DNA of 64,000 bases from Novosphingobium sp. PC22D (GTDB lineage Bacteria > Pseudomonadota > Alphaproteobacteria > Sphingomonadales > Sphingomonadaceae): assembly GCF_002556635.1 (NCBI RefSeq), contig NZ_MWMO01000004.1, forward strand, positions 62,001-126,000. Direction: 5' to 3'. The translations under genes and the position numbers were made by a program. This document shows, piece after piece, positions 42,069 to 51,000 of the stretch. A model generated the notes under the pieces. It was not told where the DNA came from and ran no database searches. It saw only the letters and a program-made list of their open reading frames with translations. Each line of letters starts with the position of its first letter. Positions within the stretch are counted from its first letter, which is position 1.

Positions 42069-43339
42069 TCGGCTTTGGTCATGAGCGCCATGACATCCTT
42101 TTTCAGCGCCGCCTGGAACTCGGGCAGCAGGTCGAGGGCCTGGGGCGGCATGAACTGGGCGAAGATCTGCGAGCGCAGGCCGTGGATCATGTCGACCATG
42201 GCCACGGTGCCGGCCGCGCCCGCCCAGCCGAACACGCCCTCCTCGCTCCCCGTGAGGCCGAGCCGCCCGCCCGCGCCGAAACCGCTGTTCGGCCCGCCGA
42301 ACCTATCGGGCAGGGTGACGCCTTCGGGCAAGAGATTGCTGGTGCCCATCCGCACCGCGCTTTCGGCGAGCACGCGCGTGCCGTCAATCTGGCCGTACTG
42401 GGCCAGCATGCGCAGGAAGCGGTCGTAGTCGCGCGGGCTGCTCACGAGCCCGGCGCCGCCCATCGCGAAAGGCGGCGGATCGAGGAAGATCGACTCCTCG
42501 CCCGGGTCGATCGGCACGAGCATGTCGGCGATCACCGCGTGATTGGTGGTCAGCCGCCCGGCCTCGGACCGGGGAACCTGGAACCAGGTGCTGGTCATGC
42601 CCGCCGGATCGAAGATGGTCTTCTTGAGATAATCCTCGAAACGCTCGCCCGAGGCGATCTCGATGACCCTGCCCATGAGATCGAGCCCGGCCGAATAGCT
42701 CCAGTGCGTGCCGGGATTGTAGACCAGCGGAATCCCGGCCAGCCGCTCGGCGAAGGCATCGAGGCCCTCCACCGCTTCGCCGCGGAACAGACCGGGCACG
42801 CGAATGCGGCTGATCTGGCCGGGCACCACGCCCTTGTCGCGCATCAGCTCGCGGATGGGCCCCTTCTGGATGATGACGTAGCCCAGCCCCGAGGTATGCG
42901 TCACCAGATTGCGGATCGTGATCCAGCGCGGCGCGTCGTGCAGTGCGGTGATCGAGCCGTCGTAACTGTCCTGCACCTTCATGTCGCGAAACGCGGGAAG
43001 GAAATCGTGCAGCGGCTGGTCAAGCGCCATCCTGCCGTCGGCGACGAGCTGCATCGCCGCCATGCCGGTGATCGGCTTGGTCATCGAATAGATGCGGAAC
43101 AGGCTGTCGGGCCCCACCTCGTCGAAATCGGTGAAGCCCTCGGTGCCGCGCACGATCCACTGCGGCTCGCGGCCGGGCAGCGCGAGCGAGGCGACGAGCC
43201 CGGGGAATTTTTCGGGTCCCACCCACCTTTCGATGACCGCGCGAACGTTTGGCGCGAGGTCGGGCCGCGCGGCGGCATGGGCGAGGCGCGGCATGAGCGC
43301 CGCACCGAGCCCGGCCGCCACGCCGAGCCGCAGCAGCAT
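42065..43339 (-). CDS. Serine hydrolase, beta-lactamase class C family
   Basis: A 424-residue exported serine hydrolase. The active-site motif S-x-x-K is IYSMTKPITGMAAM (about 72), the Tyr motif is HWSYSAGLDLMG, and SEEGVFGWAGAAGT lies at the third motif. An N-terminal signal follows the ATG at 43339. In-frame codons upstream (43340-43381) would add IDRR before it, giving a Tat-like RRMLLRLG, but no ATG, GTG or TTG start exists there. It acts more likely as an esterase or peptidase than as a beta-lactamase. It follows mutY. Confidence 0.83.
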   Translation of the reverse strand: MLLRLGVAAGLGAALMPRLAHAAARPDLAPNVRAVIERWVGPEKFPGLVASLALPGREPQWIVRGTEGFTDFDEVGPDSLFRIYSMTKPITGMAAMQLVADGRMALDQPLHDFLPAFRDMKVQDSYDGSITALHDAPRWITIRNLVTHTSGLGYVIIQKGPIRELMRDKGVVPGQISRIRVPGLFRGEAVEGLDAFAERLAGIPLVYNPGTHWSYSAGLDLMGRVIEIASGERFEDYLKKTIFDPAGMTSTWFQVPRSEAGRLTTNHAVIADMLVPIDPGEESIFLDPPPFAMGGAGLVSSPRDYDRFLRMLAQYGQIDGTRVLAESAVRMGTSNLLPEGVTLPDRFGGPNSGFGAGGRLGLTGSEEGVFGWAGAAGTVAMVDMIHGLRSQIFAQFMPPQALDLLPEFQAALKKDVMALMTKAE

Positions 43340-43380
43340 GCGCCGGTCGATCGCGGCTTCGAGAGCATCGGTCGAGGTAA

Positions 43381-44439
43381 TCAGGCGTCTTCTCCGGTTG
43401 CGGCGAGCGCGAGCTGCGCGGCCTTGGCGAACAGGGTGGGCAGTCCCGCCTCGTCGAGCCGCTCGAGCGGCCACCACTCGCCGTCGGTCGCGGCGAGCGT
43501 AAAGAATTCGTCGCCGAGATAAACCGCCATGTGCAACTCGAGGCCGAAGTGGGTGAACCCGTGCGCGACGCGGCCGACCGCGTCCCACGGCCCCGCGAGC
43601 GGCGGCGTCCCGGCGCCGTCGCCCCGCGCGCTCCAGCCGTCGTCGGGCAGGGCGCGCATGCCGCCGAGCATGCCCCTGGCCGGGCGCCGCACCAGCCAGA
43701 CCGCATCGCCGCGCTCGATCCAGAAGGCCCGGCCCCGCCGTTGCGGCTTGGCCTTCTTCGGCGCCTTGACCGGAAGCGCCTCGGGCTCACCGGCGCGCCG
43801 CCCCTCGCAATCCCGCGCAAGCGGACAGAGCAGGCAGCGCGGCGCGCGCGCGGTGCAGACCGTGGCGCCGAGGTCCATCATCGCCTGCGCAAAGTCGCCT
43901 GCGCGCGCCTGAGGGGTGATCGCATCGGCCGCCGCGCGGATCGCGCCGCGGCCGGCGGGCAGCGGCTCGGCGATGGCGAAGAGGCGCGCGACGACCCGCT
44001 CGACATTGGCGTCGATCACCACCGCGCGCCGGTCGAACGCGATCGCGGCGACCGCGGCGGCGGTGTAGGCGCCCAGCCCCGGCAAGGCGCGCAGGCCCTC
44101 CTCGGTATCGGGAAAGCGCCCGCCCCGGCCCGCGACCTCGCGCGCGCAGGCGAGCAGGTTGCGCGCTCGGGCATAATAGCCGAGCCCCGCCCAGGCGGCC
44201 ATGACCTCCTCGTCCGGAGCGGCGGCAAGATCGGCGACGGTCGGCCAGCGGCGGGTGAACGCGGCGAAGTAGCTCTTCACCGCCGCGACCGTCGTCTGCT
44301 GGAGCATGACTTCGGAAAGCCACACGCGATAGGGATCGCCCGGCGGCGCGCCGGGTGGCGAGCGCCACGGCAGCGCGCGCGCGTGACTGTCGTACCATTC
44401 GAGCAGCCGGGCGGCGACGGGCTTGGAACTGGCGTCCAT
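43381..44439 (-). CDS. mutY: A/G-specific adenine glycosylase
   Basis: A 352-residue base-excision repair enzyme that removes adenine opposite 8-oxoguanine. It has the HhH region LPGLGAYTAAAVAAIAF with VVIDANVERVVARLF (catalytic Asp), the 4Fe-4S loop CTARAPRCLLCPLARDC, and a C-terminal Nudix-like 8-oxoG recognition domain. The ATG at 44439 was preferred over one at 44469, which would run into the divergent dciA start. It is first in a six-gene minus-strand run ending with the LEH gene. Confidence 0.95.
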   Translation of the reverse strand: MDASSKPVAARLLEWYDSHARALPWRSPPGAPPGDPYRVWLSEVMLQQTTVAAVKSYFAAFTRRWPTVADLAAAPDEEVMAAWAGLGYYARARNLLACAREVAGRGGRFPDTEEGLRALPGLGAYTAAAVAAIAFDRRAVVIDANVERVVARLFAIAEPLPAGRGAIRAAADAITPQARAGDFAQAMMDLGATVCTARAPRCLLCPLARDCEGRRAGEPEALPVKAPKKAKPQRRGRAFWIERGDAVWLVRRPARGMLGGMRALPDDGWSARGDGAGTPPLAGPWDAVGRVAHGFTHFGLELHMAVYLGDEFFTLAATDGEWWPLERLDEAGLPTLFAKAAQLALAATGEDA

Positions 44440-44468
44440 GACCGCGCTATGGCATTGGCGGGCGGGCA

Positions 44469-45014
44469 ATGAAACGGGACGAATCGAAGCGGAAGGGCAA
44501 TTTGCCCGACAAGGCGTTCCGGCGGCCGCGCGGCGGCCCGGCGCGCCCGATCTCCGAACTCATGCCCGATGTCGGGCGCACCGCCTTCCGCCGCTTCGGC
44601 TTCGTCCAGTCGAGCGTGGTCTCGCGCTGGCCCGAGATCGTCGGCGCGCGCCACGCCCGCGTCTGCACGCCCGAATCGATCCGCTTTCCCCCCGGCGAAA
44701 AACGCGACGGCATTCTCCAGCTCGTGGTGCTGCCCGCCCACGCGCCGATCATCCAGCATGTCGTGCCCGAGATCATCGAGCGGGTGAACCGCTTCTTCGG
44801 CTACAACGCGGTCGCTCGAGTCAAGCTGCGGCAAGGCACGGTTAAGGCGCCGGATGCTTCAGAACCACGCGCCGCGCCGCCTTCGCTCAAACCGGTGCCC
44901 GTCGAACTGGGCGATTCGCTGCGCGACATCGGAGACCCGGAGCTGCGCGCGGTGCTCGAGTCCCTGGCTCGCAGCATGGGCCGGGCCGCGCCCGACAAGG
45001 AAGACAAGGAATGA
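44469..45014 (+). CDS. dciA: DUF721/DciA-type helicase-loading protein
   Basis: A 181-residue protein of the DUF721/DciA family, the ancestral loader of the replicative helicase DnaB in most bacteria. The core is ISELMPDVGRTAFRRFGF, SSVVSRWPEIVGARHARVC and LQLVVLPAHAPIIQHVVPEI. The N-terminus is basic, and an extended C-terminus follows the KH-like fold. It is divergent from mutY (29 bp between starts) and overlaps the next DsbA-like gene by ATGA. Confidence 0.88.
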   Translation: MKRDESKRKGNLPDKAFRRPRGGPARPISELMPDVGRTAFRRFGFVQSSVVSRWPEIVGARHARVCTPESIRFPPGEKRDGILQLVVLPAHAPIIQHVVPEIIERVNRFFGYNAVARVKLRQGTVKAPDASEPRAAPPSLKPVPVELGDSLRDIGDPELRAVLESLARSMGRAAPDKEDKE

Positions 45015-45697
45015 CGTTCAAGCGCCCGATCCGCCTCATCGCCCTTGCCGCCGTCGCCGCGCTGGCCGGCGCCGCCTCGCCGCCGCATCCCAACTGGACC
45101 GCGACCGTCGCCGAAAAGCCGAATGGCACGCACATGCTCGGCAATCCGGCGGCCAAGGTGAAGCTCACCGAATACGTCAGCTATACCTGTCCGCACTGCG
45201 CGCGGTTCAATCACGACGCCGACGCGGTGCTGCGCCTGACCTACGTGCCGCAGGGCAAGGTCTCGGTCACGGTGCAGCACCTGGTGCGCGATCCGATCGA
45301 CCTGACCGTGGCGATGCTCACCAACTGCGGCGACGACGAGACCTTCTTCAAGAAGCACAACGCCTTCATGGCGACGCAGGACAAGTGGCTGGGCAAGCTC
45401 GGCTCGTTCACCGAGGCGCAGCGCAAGCGCTGGAACGAGGGGACCATGGCGACGCGGATGCAGGCGATCGCGAGCGACTTCGGGTTCTATCCGATGATGG
45501 AGCAATGGGGCTATGATCGCGCCGCGACCACCCGCTGCCTCGGCGACGCCGCGATGGCCAAGACGCTCGTCGACCAGACTCAGGAAGCCTCCGCGCTGGG
45601 CGTCAACGCCACCCCGAGCTTCGCGATCGACGGCGCCGTGCTGGCCGGCACGCACGACTGGACATCGCTCGAGCCCCAGATAAAGGCTCGCATCTGA
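45011..45697 (+). CDS. Periplasmic DsbA-like thiol:disulfide oxidoreductase
   Basis: A 228-residue exported thioredoxin-fold protein. A signal peptide (MTFKRPIRLIALAAVAALAG) precedes VKLTEYVSYTCPHCARFNHD with the C-P-H-C active site (about 60). The C-terminal cis-Pro segment is GVNATPSFAIDG. It probably introduces or isomerises disulfides in the periplasm. It is coupled to dciA by a 4-bp overlap and followed by a paralogue. Confidence 0.9.
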   Translation: MTFKRPIRLIALAAVAALAGAASPPHPNWTATVAEKPNGTHMLGNPAAKVKLTEYVSYTCPHCARFNHDADAVLRLTYVPQGKVSVTVQHLVRDPIDLTVAMLTNCGDDETFFKKHNAFMATQDKWLGKLGSFTEAQRKRWNEGTMATRMQAIASDFGFYPMMEQWGYDRAATTRCLGDAAMAKTLVDQTQEASALGVNATPSFAIDGAVLAGTHDWTSLEPQIKARI

Positions 45698-45829
45698 TCA
45701 GGAAACAGCGCCGTTGCGGTGGTTTTCCGGGGGTAACCTGTGGAGATTTACCGTTGCGCGCTGCCCTTCGCTTCCTTTCGCCGCCCCGCCTGGGCTAGCA
45801 AATCCCTCTTATCGACGAGGACCGATTCC

Positions 45830-46585
45830 GTGACAGCGCGCTTCCCATTCCGAAAATCGATCGCCGGGCTTGCCGCCCTCACTCTCGCGCTCGGCCTCGC
45901 CGCATGCGGCGACAAGACCGAGGAAGGCGCCACCTCGGGCGAGAAGATCGAGGTGATCGCGCCGCCCGCCGGCAAGGCGTGGACCGATATGGTCGCCAAG
46001 ACCGAGGAAGGCGGCTATCGCATGGGCAACCCCGATGCGCCGATCAAGCTGGTCGAATACGGCGCGCTGAGCTGCTCGCACTGCGCCGAATTCGCCAAGG
46101 AGGCCTTCGAGCCGCTGCGCGACGACTACGTGGCGAGCGGTCGGGTGAGCTACGAGCTGCGGCTCTACATGCTCAACGTGCTCGACATCCCCGCCGCGCT
46201 GCTCGCCACATGCGGCACCGACGAGGCGGTGCTGCCGCTCAGCGAGCAGTTCTGGGGCTGGCAGGGCCAGATGTTCGACACGATCCAGGGCAACCAGGGC
46301 CAGTTGCAGGCGGCGGGCGAGCTGCCGCCGGCGCAGCGCTTCCAGGCGATCGCACAGGCCGCCGGCATGACCGACTTCTTCGCCTCGCGCGGCATCGCCA
46401 AGGATCAGGCCGCCGCCTGCCTCGCCGACGTCGACAAGGCCACCGCCTTCGCCAACCAGACCGATACGGCGCTGCAGGAGAAGAACGTCACCGGCACGCC
46501 GACCTTCTTCATCAACGGATCGAACGTGGGCACGGCAAGCTGGGACATGCTCGAACCCGAGCTGCAGAAGGCGGGCGCACGCTGA
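45830..46585 (+). CDS. DsbA-like thiol oxidoreductase lipoprotein
   Basis: A 251-residue paralogue of the preceding protein. The signal ends with the lipobox LGLAAC, so it should be a lipid-anchored periplasmic protein. The redox site is YGALSCSHCAEFAKEAF (C-S-H-C) and the cis-Pro region is NVTGTPTFFINGSNVG. The GTG at 45830 was chosen because CGACGAGGACC precedes it; an in-frame GTG at 45740 lacks a signal sequence. It lies 30 bp before smc. Confidence 0.88.
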   Translation: MTARFPFRKSIAGLAALTLALGLAACGDKTEEGATSGEKIEVIAPPAGKAWTDMVAKTEEGGYRMGNPDAPIKLVEYGALSCSHCAEFAKEAFEPLRDDYVASGRVSYELRLYMLNVLDIPAALLATCGTDEAVLPLSEQFWGWQGQMFDTIQGNQGQLQAAGELPPAQRFQAIAQAAGMTDFFASRGIAKDQAAACLADVDKATAFANQTDTALQEKNVTGTPTFFINGSNVGTASWDMLEPELQKAGAR

Positions 46586-46614
46586 TGCGCGCGCGCAGGT
46601 AAGCCCGGACTGCG

Positions 46615-49600
46615 ATGCGGATCAGTCGGCTCAGGCTCAGCGGTTTCAAGAGCTTCGTCGAGCCTGCCGAACTGCGCATCGAGCCCGGGCTGACCGGCAT
46701 CGTCGGCCCCAACGGCTGCGGCAAGTCGAACCTGCTCGAAGCGATCCGCTGGGTCATGGGCGAAAGCTCGCCCAAATCGATGCGCGGCGGCGGGATGGAG
46801 GACGTGATCTTCGCGGGCACCGCCAATCGCCCGCCGCGCGCCTTCGCCGAAGTCCTGCTCACGGGTGAAAGCGCCGATCGCGACCCGTTCGAGGTGCTGC
46901 GCCGGATCGAGCGCGGCGCGGGCTCCGCCTACCGCGTCAACGGACGCGACGTGCGCGCCAAGGACGTCGCGCTGATCTTCGCGGACGCCGCCACCGGCGC
47001 GCATTCGCCCGCGCTGGTCAGCCAGGGCAAGATCGCGGCGGTCATCGCCGCCAAGCCGGCCGAGCGGCGGCTGATGCTCGAGGAAGCAGCGGGAATCGCG
47101 GGCCTCCACGTGCGCCGCAAGGACGCCGAGCAGAAGCTGCGCGCCACCGAGACCAACCTCGCCCGGCTCGACGACATCATGGCCGGGCTCGACAAGCAGA
47201 TCGGCGCGCTGCGGCGGCAGGCGCGCGCGGCCGGGCGCTACAAGGCGCTCACCGATCAGATCAGGCTTGCCGAAGCGCGGCTCGTCTATGCCCGCTGGCG
47301 CGATGCCGCCGCCGCCGCCGATGGCGCGCGCAAGGAGGCCGAGGCCGCCGAGAACCGTGTCGCCGGGGCGCAGGACGAAGCCAGGGCCGCGCAGGCTGCG
47401 CAGGCGCAGGCCGCGGCCGCGCTGGCCAAGGCGCGCGACGAAGTCGCCGACCGGCGCGACGACGCCAATGCCCATGGTCACCGCATGGCCGAACTCACGA
47501 CCCGACTCGAAGCGGCGGAACAGCGGCTTGCCGACCTCGACCGGCAGCGCGCGCAGCTCGAAAGCGACCGCAACCAGGCCGACCGCATCACCAGCGATGC
47601 CGCCGAAGCCCTCGCGCGCCTCGAACACGAGCTTGCCGAGGCTCTCGCCGGGCTCGAGGCGGACGAAGCGCGGCGGCCCGAGCTTGCCGACGCGCTCGAC
47701 CGGGCCGAGCGGGCCGCGCGCGCCGCCGAACTCGATCTGGCGCAGGCAACCGCCGAGCAAGCGGGGGTCGATGCCGAATGGCGCATCGCCGAAGCCGAGC
47801 GCGAGCAGGCGCGCGGCCGGCTCGAGCGAGTGCGGCGCGATGCCGAGCGCCACGCCGCGCAAGTCGCCGAACTCGATGCCGCGGACGATCCCGAAGCCGA
47901 AGTGACGCGGGCGCAGGCGCGGCGCGAGGCGGCTGCCGCGGCGCTGGCCGAAGCGCGCGCCGCGATCGAGACGATGCAGGCGCGCAAGGGCGAGCTGCAG
48001 GCGGCGCGCGACGCGGCGGCGAGCGCGCTGTCCGCCGCACGCGCCGAACTCACCGGGATCGAGCGCGAGCATGCCGCGCTGGCGCGCGACCGCGACGCTC
48101 GCGCGCGCGGCGCGAAGTCGGCGCACGGCCTGCCCGCCGCGATCGACCGGGTACGCGCCGCGCCGGGCTACGAACGCGCGCTCGCCGCCGTGCTCGGCCG
48201 CGACGCCAAGGCCCCGCTCGGCGCCAGCGAGGGGCGCGAGGGCCGGTTCTGGACGGGCGCGCAGGCCCCGCCGCGCGTGGCCGCGAGCCTTGCCGAGCAC
48301 GTCCGCGAATGCCCGCCCGAACTCGCCGCGCGGCTCGCGCTGGTCCACGTCGCCGAAAACGACGACGACCGCACGCTCGCGCCGGGCGAATGGCTGGTGA
48401 CGCGCGAAGGACTGCTGCGCCGCTGGGACGGCTTCGTCGCGCGCGGCGAAGGCGCGGCCGAGGCTGCGCGGCTCGAGGCCGAAAACCGGCTTGCCGAACT
48501 GGAAGAAGCGCTGCCCGCGCGCCGCGCCGCGGTGGCGGTAGCCGAGGCCGAGCAGGGCGAAGTGCAGCAGGCGCTCGCGGCGCTTCAGTCGGAGCTGGTC
48601 GCGGCGGATCGCGGCCTTGCGGCGGCGTCGGACGAAGAGCGCGCCGCGCTGCGCGCCTGCGACCAGGCCGAACTCGCGCGCGACCGCCATGCCGCGCGCC
48701 GCGCCGAGCTAGAAGCCTCGGGCAGCGAATTCGCCGAACGGCGCGAAGCCGCACAGGCCGAACTCGACGCCGCCGAGGTCAGGCGCGCCGAACTGCCCGA
48801 CCCCGAGGCCGGACGCGAGGCCCTCGCCGCCGCGCGCGCGCGGCACGACAGCGCGCGCGAGCGGCTGCAGGGTGCCAGCGCCGCGCTCGCCGCGCACGAC
48901 CAGGCACTCGCGGTCGCGCGGGAGCGGACGGCGGCGCAGAAGCGCGACATGAAGAGCTGGCAGGCGCGTTCGGGCGATGCCGCCAATCGCCTCGCCGAGA
49001 CCGCGCAGAGGCTTGCGGCGATCGAAGAGGAACTGGGGGTAATCGCCGCCAAGCCGGATTCGCTCATCGCCGAGATCGAGGCCGGCGAAGCCGTGCGCGA
49101 CCGGCTCGGCACCGAACTGGCCGCAGCCGAAAGCGCGGTGGCCGAAGCGTCCGAACAGGCCCGCCTGAGCGACGCGGCGCTGGCGCGGACGCAGGAAAAT
49201 CTCGCCAGCGCCCGCGAAGCCCGCGCGCTCGCCACCGCCCGCGCGGAGAACGAGGATGCGCGCCGCGTCGAGATGGCGCAGCTTTCGGGCGAACGCTTCC
49301 AGTGCCCGCCGCCCGTGCTGCCCGAACGCTTCGCCTTCGCAAGCGCCGAGGTCGCCGCCGCGCAGGACGAATCGTCGGCCATGGACAAGCTCGTCGCCGA
49401 CCGCGAGCGGATCGGGCCGGTCAATCTCGTCGCCGCCGACGAACTTGCCGAAGCCGAGGCGCAGCACGGCACGAACCTTACCGAACACGCCGAGCTGAGC
49501 GAGGCCGTGAACCGGCTACGCGGCTCGATCGGCAACCTCAACCGCGAGGGCCGCGAACGCCTGCGCGCCGCCTTCGAGGCGGTCGACGGCCACTTCCGGC

Positions 49601-50037
49601 GGCTGTTCACGCGGCTGTTCCAGGGCGGGCAGGCGCATCTCGCGCTGATCGACAGCGACGATCCGCTCGAAGCCGGGCTGGAAATCTTCGCCCAGCCGCC
49701 GGGCAAGCGGCTGCAGTCGCTCACCCTGCTTTCGGGCGGCGAACAGGCGCTGACCGCCGTCGCGCTGATCTTCGCGCTGTTCCTCACCAACCCCGCTCCG
49801 ATCTGCGTGCTCGACGAGGTCGACGCGCCGCTCGACGATGCCAATATCGAACGCTTCTGCGACCTGCTCGACGCGATGGTCGGCGAGACCGAGACCCGCT
49901 ACCTCATCGTCACCCATAACGCCGTGACCATGAGCCGCATGCACCGCCTGTTCGGTGTGACAATGGTCGAAAAGGGCGTCAGCCGCCTGGTCAGCGTTGA
50001 TCTCGGCGGTGCGGAAGAGCTGCTGGCGGCGGAGTAG
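46615..50037 (+). CDS. smc: Chromosome segregation protein SMC
   Basis: A 1140-residue condensin ATPase. Walker A is IVGPNGCGKSNLLEAIRW (about 30); a long coiled coil (about 160-480) leads to the hinge (about 495-610), a second coiled coil runs to about 980, and the C-terminal head has LTLLSGGEQALTAVAL (ABC signature) and CVLDEVDAPLDDANIERF (Walker B, D-loop). It compacts and segregates DNA with ScpA and ScpB, encoded at 18.1-19.7 kb. Very long open frames on other strands here are shadows of its biased codons. Confidence 0.97.
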   Translation: MRISRLRLSGFKSFVEPAELRIEPGLTGIVGPNGCGKSNLLEAIRWVMGESSPKSMRGGGMEDVIFAGTANRPPRAFAEVLLTGESADRDPFEVLRRIERGAGSAYRVNGRDVRAKDVALIFADAATGAHSPALVSQGKIAAVIAAKPAERRLMLEEAAGIAGLHVRRKDAEQKLRATETNLARLDDIMAGLDKQIGALRRQARAAGRYKALTDQIRLAEARLVYARWRDAAAAADGARKEAEAAENRVAGAQDEARAAQAAQAQAAAALAKARDEVADRRDDANAHGHRMAELTTRLEAAEQRLADLDRQRAQLESDRNQADRITSDAAEALARLEHELAEALAGLEADEARRPELADALDRAERAARAAELDLAQATAEQAGVDAEWRIAEAEREQARGRLERVRRDAERHAAQVAELDAADDPEAEVTRAQARREAAAAALAEARAAIETMQARKGELQAARDAAASALSAARAELTGIEREHAALARDRDARARGAKSAHGLPAAIDRVRAAPGYERALAAVLGRDAKAPLGASEGREGRFWTGAQAPPRVAASLAEHVRECPPELAARLALVHVAENDDDRTLAPGEWLVTREGLLRRWDGFVARGEGAAEAARLEAENRLAELEEALPARRAAVAVAEAEQGEVQQALAALQSELVAADRGLAAASDEERAALRACDQAELARDRHAARRAELEASGSEFAERREAAQAELDAAEVRRAELPDPEAGREALAAARARHDSARERLQGASAALAAHDQALAVARERTAAQKRDMKSWQARSGDAANRLAETAQRLAAIEEELGVIAAKPDSLIAEIEAGEAVRDRLGTELAAAESAVAEASEQARLSDAALARTQENLASAREARALATARAENEDARRVEMAQLSGERFQCPPPVLPERFAFASAEVAAAQDESSAMDKLVADRERIGPVNLVAADELAEAEAQHGTNLTEHAELSEAVNRLRGSIGNLNREGRERLRAAFEAVDGHFRRLFTRLFQGGQAHLALIDSDDPLEAGLEIFAQPPGKRLQSLTLLSGGEQALTAVALIFALFLTNPAPICVLDEVDAPLDDANIERFCDLLDAMVGETETRYLIVTHNAVTMSRMHRLFGVTMVEKGVSRLVSVDLGGAEELLAAE

Positions 50038-50051
50038 CCCGGGCGGGCAGG

Positions 50052-50510
50052 TCAGCTATCGAGAACGAACCGTGGTCCCGTGCCGGTCGCGGCGGCGCGA
50101 TCGTCGCGGTTGTAGAGCTCGCACTTGGTGAGCGACAGGCACCCGCAGCCGATGCATTCGTCGAGCTTGCGGCGGGTGAGCGTGAGCAGGTTGATCTTCT
50201 CGTCGATCTGGCTGCGCATCGAGCGGCTGATCTTCTGCCAGTCGGCCAGCGTCGGAGTCCGCCCCTGCGGCAGGGCGGCAAGTTCCTGCTCGATCTCGGC
50301 CAACCCGAGCCCGAGCCGCTGCGCGATCAGGATGAAACTCACCCGGCGGATGTCCGAGCGCAGAAACCGGCGCTGGTTGCCGCTGGTGCGCAGCGCCTGA
50401 AGCAGCCCCTTGTCCTCGTAGAAGCGGATCGCCGAGACGGCGACACCGGTGCGTGCCGACAGCGTGCCGATCGTGATGAAACGGTCTTCGGGCAAGCAAA
50501 TTCTCCGCAT
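50052..50510 (-). CDS. soxR: Redox-sensitive transcriptional regulator SoxR
   Basis: A 152-residue MerR-family regulator. The helix-turn-helix covers ITIGTLSARTGVAVSAIRFY (about 12-31) with EDKGLLQALRTSGNQRRFLR. The 2Fe-2S Cys cluster is intact: ECIGCGCLSLTKCELYN (C-x2-C-x-C-x5-C, about 119-130), so it should respond to redox-cycling compounds. The ATG at 50510 gives the normal length. A SoxR box lies just upstream, in the gap it shares with the divergent VOC gene. Confidence 0.95.
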   Translation of the reverse strand: MRRICLPEDRFITIGTLSARTGVAVSAIRFYEDKGLLQALRTSGNQRRFLRSDIRRVSFILIAQRLGLGLAEIEQELAALPQGRTPTLADWQKISRSMRSQIDEKINLLTLTRRKLDECIGCGCLSLTKCELYNRDDRAAATGTGPRFVLDS

Positions 50511-50519
50511 TTCGCTTGA

Positions 50520-50537
50520 CCTAAAGTTAGCTTGAGG
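50520..50537. promoter_or_regulatory. SoxR box
   Basis: CCTAAAGTTAGCTTGAGG closely matches the E. coli soxbox CCTCAAGTTAACTTGAGG (16 of 18). A TTGACC at 50516-50521 could be the -35 of the plus-strand promoter, placing the dyad in the long 19-bp spacer usual for SoxR targets; the -10 is weak. It should control the VOC gene and perhaps soxR itself. Confidence 0.85.
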
Positions 50538-50621
50538 TCGCAGTCTGAGCAAGTCGGTGATTCGAATGACGGCGGAGATCTGCCGATCACGACGCAATAA
50601 CAGACCGGAAAGGAACCGAAG

Positions 50622-50993
50622 ATGCCCAAGGGAACGATCGAGCACACCAATATCACCGTGAGCGACCCCGACCGCTCGTCCCAGCTCCTGCAAAACCTGC
50701 TGGGCTGGCATGAACGCTGGCGCGGCCCGGCCATCAACGACGGCGAGACGATCCACGTCGGCGACGAGAACCGCTACATCGCGCTCTATACCGATCACCA
50801 GCCGCACGCGCGCTTCGCCAAGGGTGCGCCGCTCAACCACGTCGGCCTGCTTGTCGACGATCTCGACGGCGCCGAACAGATCGTCACCGAGGCCGGGCTC
50901 GAACCCTTCAACCACGGCGACTACGCCCCGGGCCGCCGGTTCTACTTCTTCGACTGGGACGGGATCGAATTCGAGGTGGTCAGCTACGAATGA
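50622..50993 (+). CDS. VOC family protein (glyoxalase/bleomycin resistance fold)
   Basis: A 123-residue protein with two beta-alpha-beta-beta-beta modules. Metal-ligand candidates are His in TIEHTNITVSDP (about 7-8), His in APLNHVGLLVDD and Glu in GIEFEVVSYE at the C-terminus. It probably detoxifies an electrophile or antibiotic. AAGGAACC lies before the ATG. The SoxR box just upstream makes it a likely SoxR target, in line with a role in redox-cycler stress. Confidence 0.88.
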   Translation: MPKGTIEHTNITVSDPDRSSQLLQNLLGWHERWRGPAINDGETIHVGDENRYIALYTDHQPHARFAKGAPLNHVGLLVDDLDGAEQIVTEAGLEPFNHGDYAPGRRFYFFDWDGIEFEVVSYE

Positions 50994-51000
50994 GCCGCGC

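Noticed and set aside
42065..43339. Antibiotic-resistance beta-lactamase
   Set aside because: The S-x-x-K and Y-S-A motifs fit the wide class C-like serine hydrolase family, mostly esterases or peptidases; the YxN Asn is not present, so resistance is not supported.
46405..48690. A 761-codon open frame on the minus strand opposite smc, and a 713-codon frame at 47778-49919 on the plus strand
   Set aside because: Both are out-of-frame shadows of smc: Arg/Ala/Gly-rich low-complexity translations with no domain, caused by strong G/C third-position bias.
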